Source: Pseudomonas fluorescens (GTDB lineage Bacteria > Pseudomonadota > Gammaproteobacteria > Pseudomonadales > Pseudomonadaceae). From it: DNA of 64,000 nt. Of the stretch, positions 14,888 through 24,140 are shown one piece after another. Below the pieces are notes generated by a model. It was not told the origin of the DNA. It searched no databases and saw only the letters and a list, made by a program, of their open reading frames with translations. A program made the translations under genes and the position numbers. The first letter of the stretch is position 1, and each line of letters begins with the position of its first letter. The stretch covers positions 124,001 through 188,000 of the forward strand of contig NZ_CABVHU010000012.1 in assembly GCF_902497855.1 (NCBI RefSeq), given 5' to 3'.

Positions 14888-16552
14888 GTGGAACGCGAAT
14901 ACATGGAATTCGACGTCGTCATCGTCGGTGCCGGCCCCGCGGGTCTTTCCGCCGCCTGCCGCTTGAAGCAGAAGGCTGCTGAAGCCGGTAAGGACATCAG
15001 CGTCTGCGTGGTCGAAAAAGGCTCCGAAGTCGGCGCACACATTCTTTCCGGCGCGATCTTCGAACCCCGCGCCCTGAACGAATTGTTCCCGGACTGGAAA
15101 GCACTCGGCGCACCGCTGAACACCCCGGTGGCCCGCGATGACATCTTCGTGCTCAAGAACGCCGACAGCGCGCAGAAAATCCCTGACTTCTTTGTGCCCA
15201 AGACCATGCACAACGAAGGCAACTACATCATCTCCCTGGGCAACCTGTGCCGCTGGCTGGCCCAGCAGGCCGAGAACCTGGGCGTGGAAATCTACCCCGG
15301 TTTCGCCGCGCAGGAAGCATTGTTCGATGAGAACGGCGTGGTGCGCGGGATCATCACCGGCGACCTGGGCGTCGACCGCGAAGGTCACCCGAAAGAAGGC
15401 CTGTACACCCCGGGCATGGAACTGCGCGGCAAGTACACGCTGTTCGCCGAAGGTTGCCGTGGCCACATCGGCAAGCAACTGATCAAGCGCTTCAACCTCG
15501 ACAGCGAGGCCGACGCCCAGCACTACGGCATCGGCCTGAAAGAGATCTGGGAAGTCGATCCGGCCAAGCATCAGCCAGGCCTGGTGGTCCACACCGCCGG
15601 TTGGCCGCTGGACATCATGGGCACCGAGAACACCGGCGGCTCCTTCCTCTATCACCTGGAAAACAACCAGGTGGTGGTCGGCCTGATCGTCGACCTGTCC
15701 TACAGCAACACCTTCCTGTCGCCCTTCGACGAATTCCAGCGTCTCAAGCATCACCCGGTGCTCAAGCAGTACCTGGAAGGCGGCAAGCGCATCAGCTACG
15801 GCGCCCGCGCCATCAGCAAGGGCGGCCTGAACTCGCTGCCGAAAATGGTGTTCAAAGGCGGCGCATTGATCGGTTGCGACCTCGGCACCCTGAACTTCGC
15901 CAAGATCAAAGGCAGCCACACTGCGATGAAGTCCGGCATGCTCGCCGCTGAATCCGTGGCTGACGCACTGTTTGCTGAAAAAGACGGCACCGAAGAGCTG
16001 ACCACCTACGTTGACGCCTTCAAGAACAGTTGGCTGCACGAAGAACTGTTCGCCAGCCGCAACTTCGGCCCGGCGATCCACAAGTTCGGCGCGATCGTCG
16101 GCGGTGGCTTCAACTGGCTCGACCAGAACATCTTCGGCGGCAAACTGCCGTTCACCCTGCACGACACCAAGCCCGACTACGCGTGCCTGAAACTGGCGGC
16201 CGACTGCAAGAAGATCGACTACCCGAAACCGGACGGCAAGCTCAGCTTCGACAAATTGAGCTCAGTGTTCATCTCCGGCACCAACCATGAAGAAGAACAG
16301 CCCTGCCACCTGAAGCTGACCGATCCGAGCATCCCGATCGCCAAGAACCTGCCGCTGTACGATGAGCCTGCCCAGCGTTACTGCCCGGCCGGCGTGTATG
16401 AAGTGGTGACCAAAGAAGACGGCGAGAAGCGCTTCCAGATCAACGCCCAGAACTGCGTGCACTGCAAGACCTGCGACATCAAGGACCCCGCACAGAACAT
16501 CACCTGGGTGGCGCCGGAAGGCTCCGGCGGACCGACTTATCCGAACATGTAA
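14888..16552 (+). CDS. etfQO: Electron transfer flavoprotein-ubiquinone oxidoreductase
   Basis: A 554-residue inner-membrane-associated flavo-iron-sulfur enzyme that passes electrons from EtfAB to ubiquinone. It starts at a GTG (14888) behind AGGAGA at 14876-14881, and reads into the FAD loop DVVIVGAGPAGLSAACRL. The C terminus carries the 4Fe-4S cluster cysteines in NCVHCKTCDIKDP, with the fourth at RYCPAGVYE upstream. The middle contains the ubiquinone- and FAD-binding blocks (HTAGWPLD, LIGCDLGTLNFAKIKGSHTAMKSG). Length is normal. Divergent from etfBA, with which it forms one functional unit. Confidence 0.96.
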   Translation: MEREYMEFDVVIVGAGPAGLSAACRLKQKAAEAGKDISVCVVEKGSEVGAHILSGAIFEPRALNELFPDWKALGAPLNTPVARDDIFVLKNADSAQKIPDFFVPKTMHNEGNYIISLGNLCRWLAQQAENLGVEIYPGFAAQEALFDENGVVRGIITGDLGVDREGHPKEGLYTPGMELRGKYTLFAEGCRGHIGKQLIKRFNLDSEADAQHYGIGLKEIWEVDPAKHQPGLVVHTAGWPLDIMGTENTGGSFLYHLENNQVVVGLIVDLSYSNTFLSPFDEFQRLKHHPVLKQYLEGGKRISYGARAISKGGLNSLPKMVFKGGALIGCDLGTLNFAKIKGSHTAMKSGMLAAESVADALFAEKDGTEELTTYVDAFKNSWLHEELFASRNFGPAIHKFGAIVGGGFNWLDQNIFGGKLPFTLHDTKPDYACLKLAADCKKIDYPKPDGKLSFDKLSSVFISGTNHEEEQPCHLKLTDPSIPIAKNLPLYDEPAQRYCPAGVYEVVTKEDGEKRFQINAQNCVHCKTCDIKDPAQNITWVAPEGSGGPTYPNM

Positions 16553-16572
16553 GTCGTATCGTTGAACAATAA

Positions 16573-16597
16573 AGGCTCCCGGAACGGGGGCCTTTTT
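16573..16597 (+). terminator. etfQO rho-independent terminator
   Basis: AGGCTCCC (16573-16580) pairs with GGGGGCCT (16586-16593) around GGAAC, with one G-U pair, followed by TTTTT. Confidence 0.85.
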
Positions 16598-16631
16598 GTT
16601 GCCTGCAATCCATGCCACACCACAAAACCCT

Positions 16632-16793
16632 TGTAGGAGCCGGCTTGCCGGCGAAGGCGGTGTGTCAGACACATGGATGCTGGCTGATACACCGCCTTCG
16701 CCGGCAAGCCGGCTCCTACAGGGGATTTACGGTGGGTCAGACGCATGGAATGCAGGCTGATACACCGCATTCGCCGGCAAGCCGGCTCCTACA
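16632..16793. repeat. Triple REP cluster, TGTAGGAGCCGGC type
   Basis: One forward unit (TGTAGGAGCCGGCTTGCCGG at 16632) is followed by two inverted units ending at 16720 and 16793 (GCCGGCAAGCCGGCTCCTACA type). The spacers both contain CAG(A/G)C(T/G)... CTGATACACCGC, showing a local duplication. Confidence 0.9.
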
Positions 16794-16830
16794 GGGGGAT
16801 TTGCGGTGGGTAGGAGGGATCTTCGGTGGA

Positions 16831-17721
16831 TCAGGCCGCGCGTTCGTCGCCGGGATTGCGCTCGAAGTAGCGCTTGTACTCACGACTGAACTGCGACGTG
16901 CTCTGATACCCCACCCGATGCGCCACCTGCGCCACGCCCAACCCCTCGCCCAGTAACAACTGCTGGGCCCTGAGCAAACGCAAACGCTTCAAATACTGCA
17001 CCGGTGACAACAAGGTGCTGCGCTTGAAATGCTCGTGAAAGGTCGACGCGCTCATGTTCGCGCAACCGGCCAGGGTTTCGACGTTCAACGGCTCGGTGTA
17101 ATGGGCGTGCAGATGACTGAGCGACGCCGCGATCCGGGCGAACTGCCCCTGCTGCTCGACCAGCGCCCGCAACACATCGGCTTGCGGCCCGCGCAAGGCG
17201 ACGAACAACAACTCGCGCAATCGGGCCTGTCCCATCACCTGGCATTCCAGCGGATCGTGCAGGCAACGCAACAGCCGCTCGACACACCCGCGCATCGCAT
17301 CGTCGAGCACCGCCGAGGTCATGGACTCCGGCGTCTGCGCCGCAATCGTGCGTCCCGCCACCAACCCCATGGCCAATACCAATTCGCCAAGCAACACCCG
17401 GTCGATCGCGATGGAAACGCCCAGCATCGGGCCATCTGGCGCCGAAAATGTCTCGCACTCGAACGGCACCGGCAAGGCCTGGATCAGATAATGCCCGGCG
17501 CCGTACTCCAGCGTACGCGGCCCCAGATACGCCAGTTTGCTGCCCTGGGCGATGATGACCAGGCTCGGCTCGTAGATCTGCGGACCACGGGCCACATCAC
17601 AACTGGCGCGCAGAACCTGAACACCCGGCAATGGGGTGGGCGCGAAACCATCGCGAGTGGTCAGCGGCTGGATCAATGAAACCAGGGTGGCGTTGGCATC
17701 GAGATGACGGGTCAACAGCAT
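16831..17721 (-). CDS. AraC family transcriptional regulator
   Basis: A 296-residue protein with an N-terminal sensing domain of the AraC_N type (PLPGVQVLRASCDVARGPQIYEPS split over residues 33-55; GHYLIQALPVPFECET) and two C-terminal helix-turn-helix motifs (about residues 195-290; MSASTFHEHFKRSTLLSP and VAHRVGYQSTSQFSREYKRYF). It is divergent from the alcohol dehydrogenase gene 192 bp away and very likely regulates it. The effector is probably an aldehyde or alcohol, by analogy with similar AraC-ADH pairs. Confidence 0.9.
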   Translation of the reverse strand: MLLTRHLDANATLVSLIQPLTTRDGFAPTPLPGVQVLRASCDVARGPQIYEPSLVIIAQGSKLAYLGPRTLEYGAGHYLIQALPVPFECETFSAPDGPMLGVSIAIDRVLLGELVLAMGLVAGRTIAAQTPESMTSAVLDDAMRGCVERLLRCLHDPLECQVMGQARLRELLFVALRGPQADVLRALVEQQGQFARIAASLSHLHAHYTEPLNVETLAGCANMSASTFHEHFKRSTLLSPVQYLKRLRLLRAQQLLLGEGLGVAQVAHRVGYQSTSQFSREYKRYFERNPGDERAA

Positions 17722-17913
17722 GGGCAGCTCTTCACGGAAAAAGTCACGGAAATCGGGATGAAAGCATCATCGCAGGTCTGATGGCCAATGGGACTCAGCC
17801 GCAGCACTTGCCGGAGGATCAGGCATGACACCCGGAGGAATCGCCATGGCCGGTGGCAGGCCCGGCGCTCAAAATGCGCCGCCTCACCTGTCACCGCTTT
17901 TGCGAGGTTCCTC

Positions 17914-18966
17914 ATGTACACCGCCATCGGCTATGCCGCCCAATCGGCCACCACTCCCCTCGCCCCCGTGAAATTCGAGCGCCGCAGCCCTCGGGCCGAC
18001 GACGTTGCCATCGATATTCTCTACTGTGGCGTCTGCCATTCCGACATCCACCAGGCACGCAACGAGTGGGGTATTGCCGTTTATCCGCTGATGCCCGGCC
18101 ACGAGATCGTCGGCAAAGTGACCGCCATCGGTGCGAACGTCACCCGACACAAGGTCGGCGACCTGGTCGGCGTCGGCTGCATGGTCGATTCCTGCCGCAG
18201 CTGCGAAGCCTGCCAGTCGAATCTCGAGCAATACTGCCTCGAAGGTCCGACCATGACCTATGCCACCCCGGACCGGATCGATGGCAGCAACACCATGGGC
18301 GGCTATTCCGACAGCATCGTGGTCAGCGAACACTTCGTCGTGCGCATCCCGGCAACACTCGACCCGGCCAGCGCCGCGCCGATCCTCTGCGCGGGCATCA
18401 CCACCTACTCGCCGCTCAAGCACTACGGGGTGAAGGCTGGCGACAAGGTCGGCATTCTCGGCATGGGCGGCCTCGGCCACATGGGCATCAAGTTCGCCAA
18501 GGCCATGGGCGCCGAAGTGACGCTGTTCACCCGCTCGGCGAGCAAGGGCGAAGAAGCTCGCCGCCAGGGCGCGGACCACGTGATCGTGTCCACCGATACC
18601 GAACAGATGCAGGCCGCGGCCGGTCATTTCGACTTCCTGCTGGACACCATTCCGGTGCAGCACGACCTCAATCCCTACCTCGACACCCTGCGTTTCGACG
18701 GCGTGCACATTCTGGTGGGCTTGATCGAACCGGTCGAGCCGCCGGTGCATGCGGGCAAACTGGTGATGAGCCGTCGCGTCTTGGCCGGCTCGCTGATCGG
18801 TGGCATTGCCCAAACCCAGGAAGTGCTGGATTTCTGCGCCGAGCACAGCATCACGTGCGACATCGAAATGCTCGACATCCGCCAGATCAACGAGGCTTAC
18901 AGCCGCATGATCGCCGGTGATGTGAAGTACCGCTTCGTGATCGACATGGCGACATTGAAGATCTAA
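17914..18966 (+). CDS. Zinc-dependent NAD(P) alcohol dehydrogenase (YahK/CAD-like)
   Basis: A 350-residue medium-chain dehydrogenase. Catalytic zinc ligands are in CGVCHSDIHQAR and MPGHEIVGKV; the structural zinc cysteines lie in CMVDSCRSCEACQSNLEQYC; the cofactor loop is GILGMGGLGHMGIKFAKAMG. This is the cinnamyl-alcohol-dehydrogenase-like group, usually NADPH-dependent aldehyde reductases. The start is the ATG at 17914 with GAGG 6 nt upstream; the frame is open upstream but lacks support. The gene ends in a 4-nt convergent overlap with the IclR regulator. Confidence 0.9.
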   Translation: MYTAIGYAAQSATTPLAPVKFERRSPRADDVAIDILYCGVCHSDIHQARNEWGIAVYPLMPGHEIVGKVTAIGANVTRHKVGDLVGVGCMVDSCRSCEACQSNLEQYCLEGPTMTYATPDRIDGSNTMGGYSDSIVVSEHFVVRIPATLDPASAAPILCAGITTYSPLKHYGVKAGDKVGILGMGGLGHMGIKFAKAMGAEVTLFTRSASKGEEARRQGADHVIVSTDTEQMQAAAGHFDFLLDTIPVQHDLNPYLDTLRFDGVHILVGLIEPVEPPVHAGKLVMSRRVLAGSLIGGIAQTQEVLDFCAEHSITCDIEMLDIRQINEAYSRMIAGDVKYRFVIDMATLKI

Positions 18967-19766
18967 ACCTTCAGGCCTAACTCCGCCGATAGCCGGGCTG
19001 TAACCCCTTTGATCAGGGGGATCAGCTCGGCCATTTTTTCCAGCGGCATATAGGGCACGGTACTGGCGATACTGATCCCGGCAACGATGCGCTTGCTGGC
19101 ATCGCGGATCGGTGCCGCCACACAGCGAATCGACGGTTCGTTGTCTTCCAGGTCGAAGGCGTAGCCGCCCGCGACATACTCGAGCATGCGCTGCTGAAAC
19201 TGCGCCCAGGACTGCTCGGGGTGCTGCGGCCAGAACTGATTTTTCCCACCTGCCGGCAGGCTGACTTCGTACAGCCGCTGCCATTCTTCCTGCGTATCAT
19301 CCAGCATCAGCGCCTTGCCGATCCCGGTACGCGCCAACGGCATGCGATGCCCCACCCGCGAACGCATTTCCGGGCCGTTGCGCCCCGGATTCTTGTGCAG
19401 ATAGAGCACCTCGTCGCCTTCACGAATCGCCAGGTGAATAGTGTCGCCGGTCAATGCCGACAGCTCATCCAGGTACGGCCCGGCCAGGGTCACCAAGGGC
19501 AGTTCTTCGCGCGCCTGGAAACCCAGTTCGATCAGCTTGGGCCCCAACAGATAGCCGATTTGCGGCACCACCCGCAGGTAACGCTCGTCCACCAGACAGC
19601 TGGCCAGACGATGGGTGGTGCTGCGCGTAGTGCCGATGAGCCGAGCGATTTCCTTGAGATCGCGGGCGCCACTGGCCACCGCCTGGACCACCCCCAGGCC
19701 ACGAAGCAGTGTCTGGGTGCCGGTCGGCGCGGCGTCCTTGGCGATTTTCGGGGCGTCTTCCTGCAT
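18963..19766 (-). CDS. IclR family regulator of D-galactonate catabolism
   Basis: A 267-residue regulator with an N-terminal winged helix (about residues 17-75; GTQTLLRGLGVVQAVASGARDL split, then ARLIGTTRSTTHRLASCLV) and an IclR effector domain (about 85-265; HLAIREGDEVLYLHK, MPLARTGIGKALML, GISIASTVPYMP). It lies 60 bp downstream of dgoT and is probably cotranscribed with the dgo genes, which it likely represses in the absence of D-galactonate. A 15-bp palindrome upstream of dgoK fits the IclR operator type. It differs from the GntR-type DgoR of E. coli. Confidence 0.88.
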   Translation of the reverse strand: MQEDAPKIAKDAAPTGTQTLLRGLGVVQAVASGARDLKEIARLIGTTRSTTHRLASCLVDERYLRVVPQIGYLLGPKLIELGFQAREELPLVTLAGPYLDELSALTGDTIHLAIREGDEVLYLHKNPGRNGPEMRSRVGHRMPLARTGIGKALMLDDTQEEWQRLYEVSLPAGGKNQFWPQHPEQSWAQFQQRMLEYVAGGYAFDLEDNEPSIRCVAAPIRDASKRIVAGISIASTVPYMPLEKMAELIPLIKGVTARLSAELGLKV

Positions 19767-19826
19767 ATCCAGCCTTTACCGTTGAGCGAGTGAACGGGCG
19801 GCATTATGGTCGCCCGACGGCTGCAA

Positions 19827-21137
19827 CTACAACTTGATACGCTCGACCTTGCCCACCAGCAAGATGTAGGAAAGCGCGCCAATCAATGCCAGCACCGAGA
19901 TATAGGTAATCGCCGGAGCGAACGAATCACCGGTGGCGAGGAAACCGATGACGATGGGCGTGGTGATGGCCGACAGGTTGCCGATAAAGTTGAACACCCC
20001 GCCGGTCAGCCCCAGCAAACGCGCCGGGGCCAGGGTCGACACCAGAGACCAGGTGATCGAGGCCAGCCCGTTACCGAAAAACGCCAGCGCGAGGAAGGCA
20101 ATCACCAGCGGTGTCGACTCGACGAAGTTGGCGCCGATGATCGAGGTGGAAATCAGCAGGCCGCCGATGATCGGCAACTTGCGGGCAAAACCCACCGTGT
20201 AGCCGCGCCGGATCAACCAGTCGGAGAAGAACCCCGAACACAACACGCCGACGAAGGCGGCGAGAAACGGTAACGACGCCAACAGGCCGGACTTGATGAA
20301 GTCCATGCCGCGATATTTCACCAGGTAGGTCGGGAACCACGTCAGAAAAAACCACAGCGTCGAGTTGAGGCAGAACTGGCCGAGGTAGATGCCCCAGAGC
20401 TTGCGCTTGCTCAGGACGATGCCGAGGTCGATCCAGCTGAATTTCGCCTTGGCTTTCGCCGTCTCGGCCTGGATATCCACCAGCCCGCCGCCCTCGCGGA
20501 TCAGCTCGATTTCAGCCTCGTTGGCGCCCTTGAAATCCCGTGGTTCGCGATACACCGCGTACCAGATCACCGCCCAGAGAATGCCCACCGCACCGGTGCT
20601 GACAAACACCATGTGCCAGCCGTATCGGTGCTGCAACCAGGCCAGTACCGGGGTGAGGAAGGCCAGGCCGACAAACTGCCCGGAGGTATAGAAACCGATG
20701 GCGGTGGCGCGCTCGCGTTCGGGGAACCAGGTGGTGACCACTCGGCTGTTGATCGGATAAGCAGGCGCTTCCAGCGCACCGACCGCCATGCGCAAGACGA
20801 ACAGCGCGATGAAGCTGGCAGCGAAGCCGAGCATTACCGTGGCGATGGACCACAGCAGCAGCGCGACGCTGTAGAGAATCCGCGGCGGGACGCGATCCAC
20901 CAGCCAGCCGCCGGGGATCTGCATGGCGGCGTAGGTCCAGCCGAACGCAGAGAAGATCAGCCCGACATGGATCGGATCGATCCCCAGTTCGCTGGTGAGT
21001 GCCGGGGCGGCAATCGACAGGTTGCTGCGGTCCAGGTAGTTGATCACCACGGTGATGAACAGCAGGACCATGATGAAAAAACGCTTGCGACTGGGCGTCA
21101 CCAACGACGCCTGCCCGGTGAGGGTTTGCGGTTGCAT
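19827..21137 (-). CDS. dgoT: D-galactonate MFS transporter
   Basis: A 436-residue major facilitator of the anion:cation symporter family with 12 predicted membrane helices. Family motifs are RFFIMVLLFITVVINYLDRS at helix 1, WTYAAMQIPGGWLVDRVPPR after helix 2, RMAVGALEAPAYPINSRVV in helix 4 and FFLTWFPTYLVKYRGMD at helix 7. Position between dgoD and the IclR regulator indicates proton-coupled uptake of D-galactonate. A 166-bp gap with a repeat separates it from dgoD, so its expression may be uncoupled from the first genes. Confidence 0.9.
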   Translation of the reverse strand: MQPQTLTGQASLVTPSRKRFFIMVLLFITVVINYLDRSNLSIAAPALTSELGIDPIHVGLIFSAFGWTYAAMQIPGGWLVDRVPPRILYSVALLLWSIATVMLGFAASFIALFVLRMAVGALEAPAYPINSRVVTTWFPERERATAIGFYTSGQFVGLAFLTPVLAWLQHRYGWHMVFVSTGAVGILWAVIWYAVYREPRDFKGANEAEIELIREGGGLVDIQAETAKAKAKFSWIDLGIVLSKRKLWGIYLGQFCLNSTLWFFLTWFPTYLVKYRGMDFIKSGLLASLPFLAAFVGVLCSGFFSDWLIRRGYTVGFARKLPIIGGLLISTSIIGANFVESTPLVIAFLALAFFGNGLASITWSLVSTLAPARLLGLTGGVFNFIGNLSAITTPIVIGFLATGDSFAPAITYISVLALIGALSYILLVGKVERIKL

Positions 21138-21178
21138 GGGGGGTGCCTCTTTTTATGTTTGTTGAGGTCGTAGTCAAT

Positions 21179-21291
21179 GATCGTTCCCACGCTCTGCGTG
21201 GGAATTAATCCCGTGACGCTCTGCGTCACAGCTTCAACAGCAGACGCGGAGCGTCCATGGCGGCGTTCCCACGCAGAGCGTGGGAACGATC
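21179..21291. repeat. 113-bp GTTCCCACGC-family element, copy 3
   Basis: Same architecture and length as the copy at 12485-12597, differing at only a handful of bases (for example ATTAAT in place of ATGCAT). It lies between dgoD and dgoT. Confidence 0.9.
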
Positions 21292-21303
21292 ACCGTACGG
21301 GCA

Positions 21304-22452
21304 TCACCACTCGGCAAAACTGCCATCGGCATGGCGCCAGATCGGGTTGCGCCAGCGGTGGCCGACCGCCGCGCGTTCGATCACGTATTCCTCGTTGATC
21401 TCGATCCCCAGGCCCGGGCCGTTGGGGATCTTGACGAACCCTTTGTCGTAGTCGAACACCCGCGGATCCTTGACGTAATCCAGCAGGTCGTTGCTCTCGT
21501 TATAGTGGATGCCCAGGCTCTGTTCCTGGATGAACGCGTTGTAGCAAACCGCGTCCAGTTGCAGGCATGCCGCCAACGCAATCGGGCCCAGCGGGCAATG
21601 CAGCGCCAGCGCCACGTCGTAGGCTTCGGCCATGTTGGCGATCTTGCGGGTTTCGGTAATGCCGCCGGCGTGGGAGGCATCGGGCTGGATGATGTCGACG
21701 TAGCCTTCGCTGAGCACGCGCTTGAAATCCCAGCGCGAGAACAGCCGCTCACCCAGGGCAATCGGCGTACTGGTCAGCGGCGCCAGTTCCTTCAGCGCCT
21801 CGTAGTTTTCGCTGAGCACCGGCTCTTCGATGAACATCAGTTTGTACGGATCGAGCTCCTTCATCAGCACCTTGGCCATGGGCTTGTGCACCCGGCCATG
21901 GAAGTCGACGCCGATGCCGACGTTCGGGCCCACCGCGTCGCGCACGGCGGCGACGTTGGCCAGGGCCAGGTCGACCTTCTCGAAGGAATCGAGGAATTGC
22001 AGCTCTTCGGTGCCGTTCATTTTCACCGCGGTGAAACCACGTTCGACCGCTTCTTTCGCCGCGCGCGCGGTGTCCGCCGGACGGTCGCCGCCGATCCATG
22101 AATAAACGCGGATCTTGTCGCGCACCTGGCCGCCCAGCAAATCACTGACCGACACCCCCAGGGCTTTACCCTTGATGTCCCACAACGCCTGGTCGATACC
22201 GGCCAGCGCGCTCATGTGGATCGCGCCGCCACGGTAGAAGCCGCCGCGGTAGAGCACGGTCCAGATATCTTCGATGTTGCGTGGGTCTTTGCCGATCAGG
22301 TAGTCGGACAATTCTTCGACGGCAGCAGCGACCGTATGGGCGCGGCCTTCGACCACAGGCTCGCCCCAACCGGTGACGCCCTGGTCGGTCTCGACCTTGA
22401 GGAAGCACCAGCGCGGCGGAACGATGAAGGTGGTGAGTTTGGTGATTTTCAT
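21304..22452 (-). CDS. dgoD: D-galactonate dehydratase
   Basis: A 382-residue enolase-superfamily enzyme that dehydrates D-galactonate to 2-keto-3-deoxygalactonate. Landmarks: MKITKLTTFIVPPRWCFLK at the start, the base/ligand residues in GVDFHGRVHKPMAK, the glutamates in FIEEPVLSEN and ALGERLFSRWDF, and the late histidine in ALHCPLGPIALAACLQLD. The sequence ends GHRWRNPIWRHADGSFAEW, typical of the family. It follows dgoA by 44 bp. Confidence 0.95.
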   Translation of the reverse strand: MKITKLTTFIVPPRWCFLKVETDQGVTGWGEPVVEGRAHTVAAAVEELSDYLIGKDPRNIEDIWTVLYRGGFYRGGAIHMSALAGIDQALWDIKGKALGVSVSDLLGGQVRDKIRVYSWIGGDRPADTARAAKEAVERGFTAVKMNGTEELQFLDSFEKVDLALANVAAVRDAVGPNVGIGVDFHGRVHKPMAKVLMKELDPYKLMFIEEPVLSENYEALKELAPLTSTPIALGERLFSRWDFKRVLSEGYVDIIQPDASHAGGITETRKIANMAEAYDVALALHCPLGPIALAACLQLDAVCYNAFIQEQSLGIHYNESNDLLDYVKDPRVFDYDKGFVKIPNGPGLGIEINEEYVIERAAVGHRWRNPIWRHADGSFAEW

Positions 22453-22496
22453 GTTGTCTCTCTTATTGGATGCAGCGCTCGCAGCGCCAGACAGTC

Positions 22497-23117
22497 TTAG
22501 CGAAGGGCTTTCCAGGCCGCGACATAGGCCTTGGCATTCACCGCCACGTCCTCAGGCGTCATGCCCGGTTTGAACAACCCGGAACCGAGGCCAAAGCCTT
22601 TGACACCCGCGTCGATAAACACCTGCATGTTGTCCGGAGTGATACCGCCGACCGGCGCCAGAATCGTTCCGGCAGGCAGTACGGCGAGCCAGGCTTTGAC
22701 GACGGCGGGCCCCATCTGCTCGGCCGGGAACATCTTCAGCACGTCCGCCCCTTCGGCCAATGCGGCAAAGGCTTCGGTCGGCGTCGCCACACCCGGCGAC
22801 AGGAACAACCCCGCCGCCTTCGCCGCGCGCAACACCTTGGGATCGCTGTGGGGCATGACGATCACCTGGCCGCCCGCCGCCTTCACTTGCCCGACCTGCT
22901 CCGGCGTCAGCACCGTGCCCGCGCCGATCAGGCAATCGGCAGGCAAGGTGCTGCGCAGGATGCGGATGCTGTCGTACGGTTCAGGGGAATTGAGCGGCAC
23001 TTCGATCACGCGAAATCCGGCGGCATAAAGGACTTCGCCGATGGCGGCCGCCTCCTGTGGACGCAGGCCTCGCAGGATCGCGATCAGACCGTTTTGCGCC
23101 AGTGCTTGTTTAAGCAT
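22497..23117 (-). CDS. dgoA: 2-dehydro-3-deoxy-6-phosphogalactonate aldolase
   Basis: A 206-residue class I KDPG/KDPGal-type aldolase that cleaves 2-dehydro-3-deoxy-6-phosphogalactonate to pyruvate and glyceraldehyde-3-phosphate. Motifs are GLRPQEAAAIGEVL, IEVPLNSPEPYDSI, GAGTVLTPEQV and the Schiff-base lysine in DVLKMFPAEQMGP. GGAGGT lies upstream of the ATG. Here it is a stand-alone protein; in some E. coli annotations dgoA and dgoD were merged. Located 19 bp after dgoK. Confidence 0.94.
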   Translation of the reverse strand: MLKQALAQNGLIAILRGLRPQEAAAIGEVLYAAGFRVIEVPLNSPEPYDSIRILRSTLPADCLIGAGTVLTPEQVGQVKAAGGQVIVMPHSDPKVLRAAKAAGLFLSPGVATPTEAFAALAEGADVLKMFPAEQMGPAVVKAWLAVLPAGTILAPVGGITPDNMQVFIDAGVKGFGLGSGLFKPGMTPEDVAVNAKAYVAAWKALR

Positions 23118-23136
23118 GTCAGACCTCCAGTCAGGT

Positions 23137-24129
23137 TTAACGGGATGGGTTTGCGGTGATCAGTCCGGCGGCACGCGCCAACTGCCACAACCCGCGTTCG
23201 GTGGCCTGCTCGGCCAGGGCCACCCGGGCGAAACCACAGGCGTCGAGCGCCCGGCTATAGCGGGTACACAGTTGGGCGTTGCCGATGAGGATGATCGAGG
23301 GCAGCTCCACACTGTTGCGGCGCCGGCGCTGCACGCTGGCCAAGGCCGCCAACTCATGGCCGATCAGCAGGCCGGAAAGGTAATCCGGTTGCGCGCCAGC
23401 GCTCAGCTCGCCGGTCAGCCCAAGGCTGCGGGCACTGAACAAGGTCGACAGCGGACCGATCTCGCCATCCACCGACAAGGCCACTTGCACCCCGCGATCG
23501 AAGGCGGCGCCATCGAAAGGCGCACCGCGTTGCTGGGTGCGTCCGAGAATGCTGTGTTCGCTGAGCACGGCGAAGATTTCACCGGTCATGAAGGTATCGA
23601 AATGCACGATGCAGCCGTCGGCGACTTGCACCCATTTCGAATGACTGCCCGGCAGGCCGATCAATAGATCGTCGCCGCCATCCAATGGCAGGTTTTGCAG
23701 CACGCCCAGCACCTGGGTTTCTTCGCCGCGCATCACATTGGGTAAAGGTGAGCGCTGGATAACGCCCGGCACGATGTGCACGTCGACTCCGCGAGTACTG
23801 CGCAGGGTATGCAGGGAGGAGCCGAGACTGGCGACGTTTGCCGGGGTATCGCGATAGGCCGCTTCGCGCCAGCCCTGTGCGCTGCCGACCATGCCACAGG
23901 CAATCACCGGCACATCGGGCTGCGCGTCGAGCCAGTCACCGCAGGCCTCATCGAAGGCCAGTTCAAACCCATCGGTGCATTCCCGGCCGGCGACGATTCG
24001 TGGCGTTGTGGGCAGCTGCATGATGCCCGACGACAGCGAGCGCTGTTCGAGCACTTGGCCATCCTGGCCCAGTTTGTAAGCACGTAATGAGGTTGTCCCC
24101 CAATCGAGCGCGATCAATTGCGCCAGCAT
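23137..24129 (-). CDS. dgoK: 2-dehydro-3-deoxygalactonokinase
   Basis: A 330-residue sugar kinase of the DgoK family, phosphorylating 2-dehydro-3-deoxygalactonate. It begins MLAQLIALDWGTTSLRAYKL, whose DWGTTSLRA is the phosphate-binding start of the ASKHA fold, followed by ACGMVGSAQGWREA and LPGSHSKWVQVADG. The ATG at 24129 follows AGGTGA and starts the domain exactly; an in-frame extension upstream is AT-rich and not protein-like. First gene of the dgo operon. An A-rich stretch just before the ribosome site looks like a Crc/Hfq target. Confidence 0.93.
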   Translation of the reverse strand: MLAQLIALDWGTTSLRAYKLGQDGQVLEQRSLSSGIMQLPTTPRIVAGRECTDGFELAFDEACGDWLDAQPDVPVIACGMVGSAQGWREAAYRDTPANVASLGSSLHTLRSTRGVDVHIVPGVIQRSPLPNVMRGEETQVLGVLQNLPLDGGDDLLIGLPGSHSKWVQVADGCIVHFDTFMTGEIFAVLSEHSILGRTQQRGAPFDGAAFDRGVQVALSVDGEIGPLSTLFSARSLGLTGELSAGAQPDYLSGLLIGHELAALASVQRRRRNSVELPSIILIGNAQLCTRYSRALDACGFARVALAEQATERGLWQLARAAGLITANPSR

Positions 24130-24140
24130 CGATTCACCTG

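Noticed and set aside
16632..16793. Regular repeats that might suggest a CRISPR array
   Set aside because: The units are palindromic and inverted relative to each other, without uniform spacers or cas genes; they are REP sequences.
17884..19284. A 466-residue minus-strand frame across the alcohol dehydrogenase and IclR genes
   Set aside because: Antisense to a clear dehydrogenase and out of frame with the IclR gene; no homology features.
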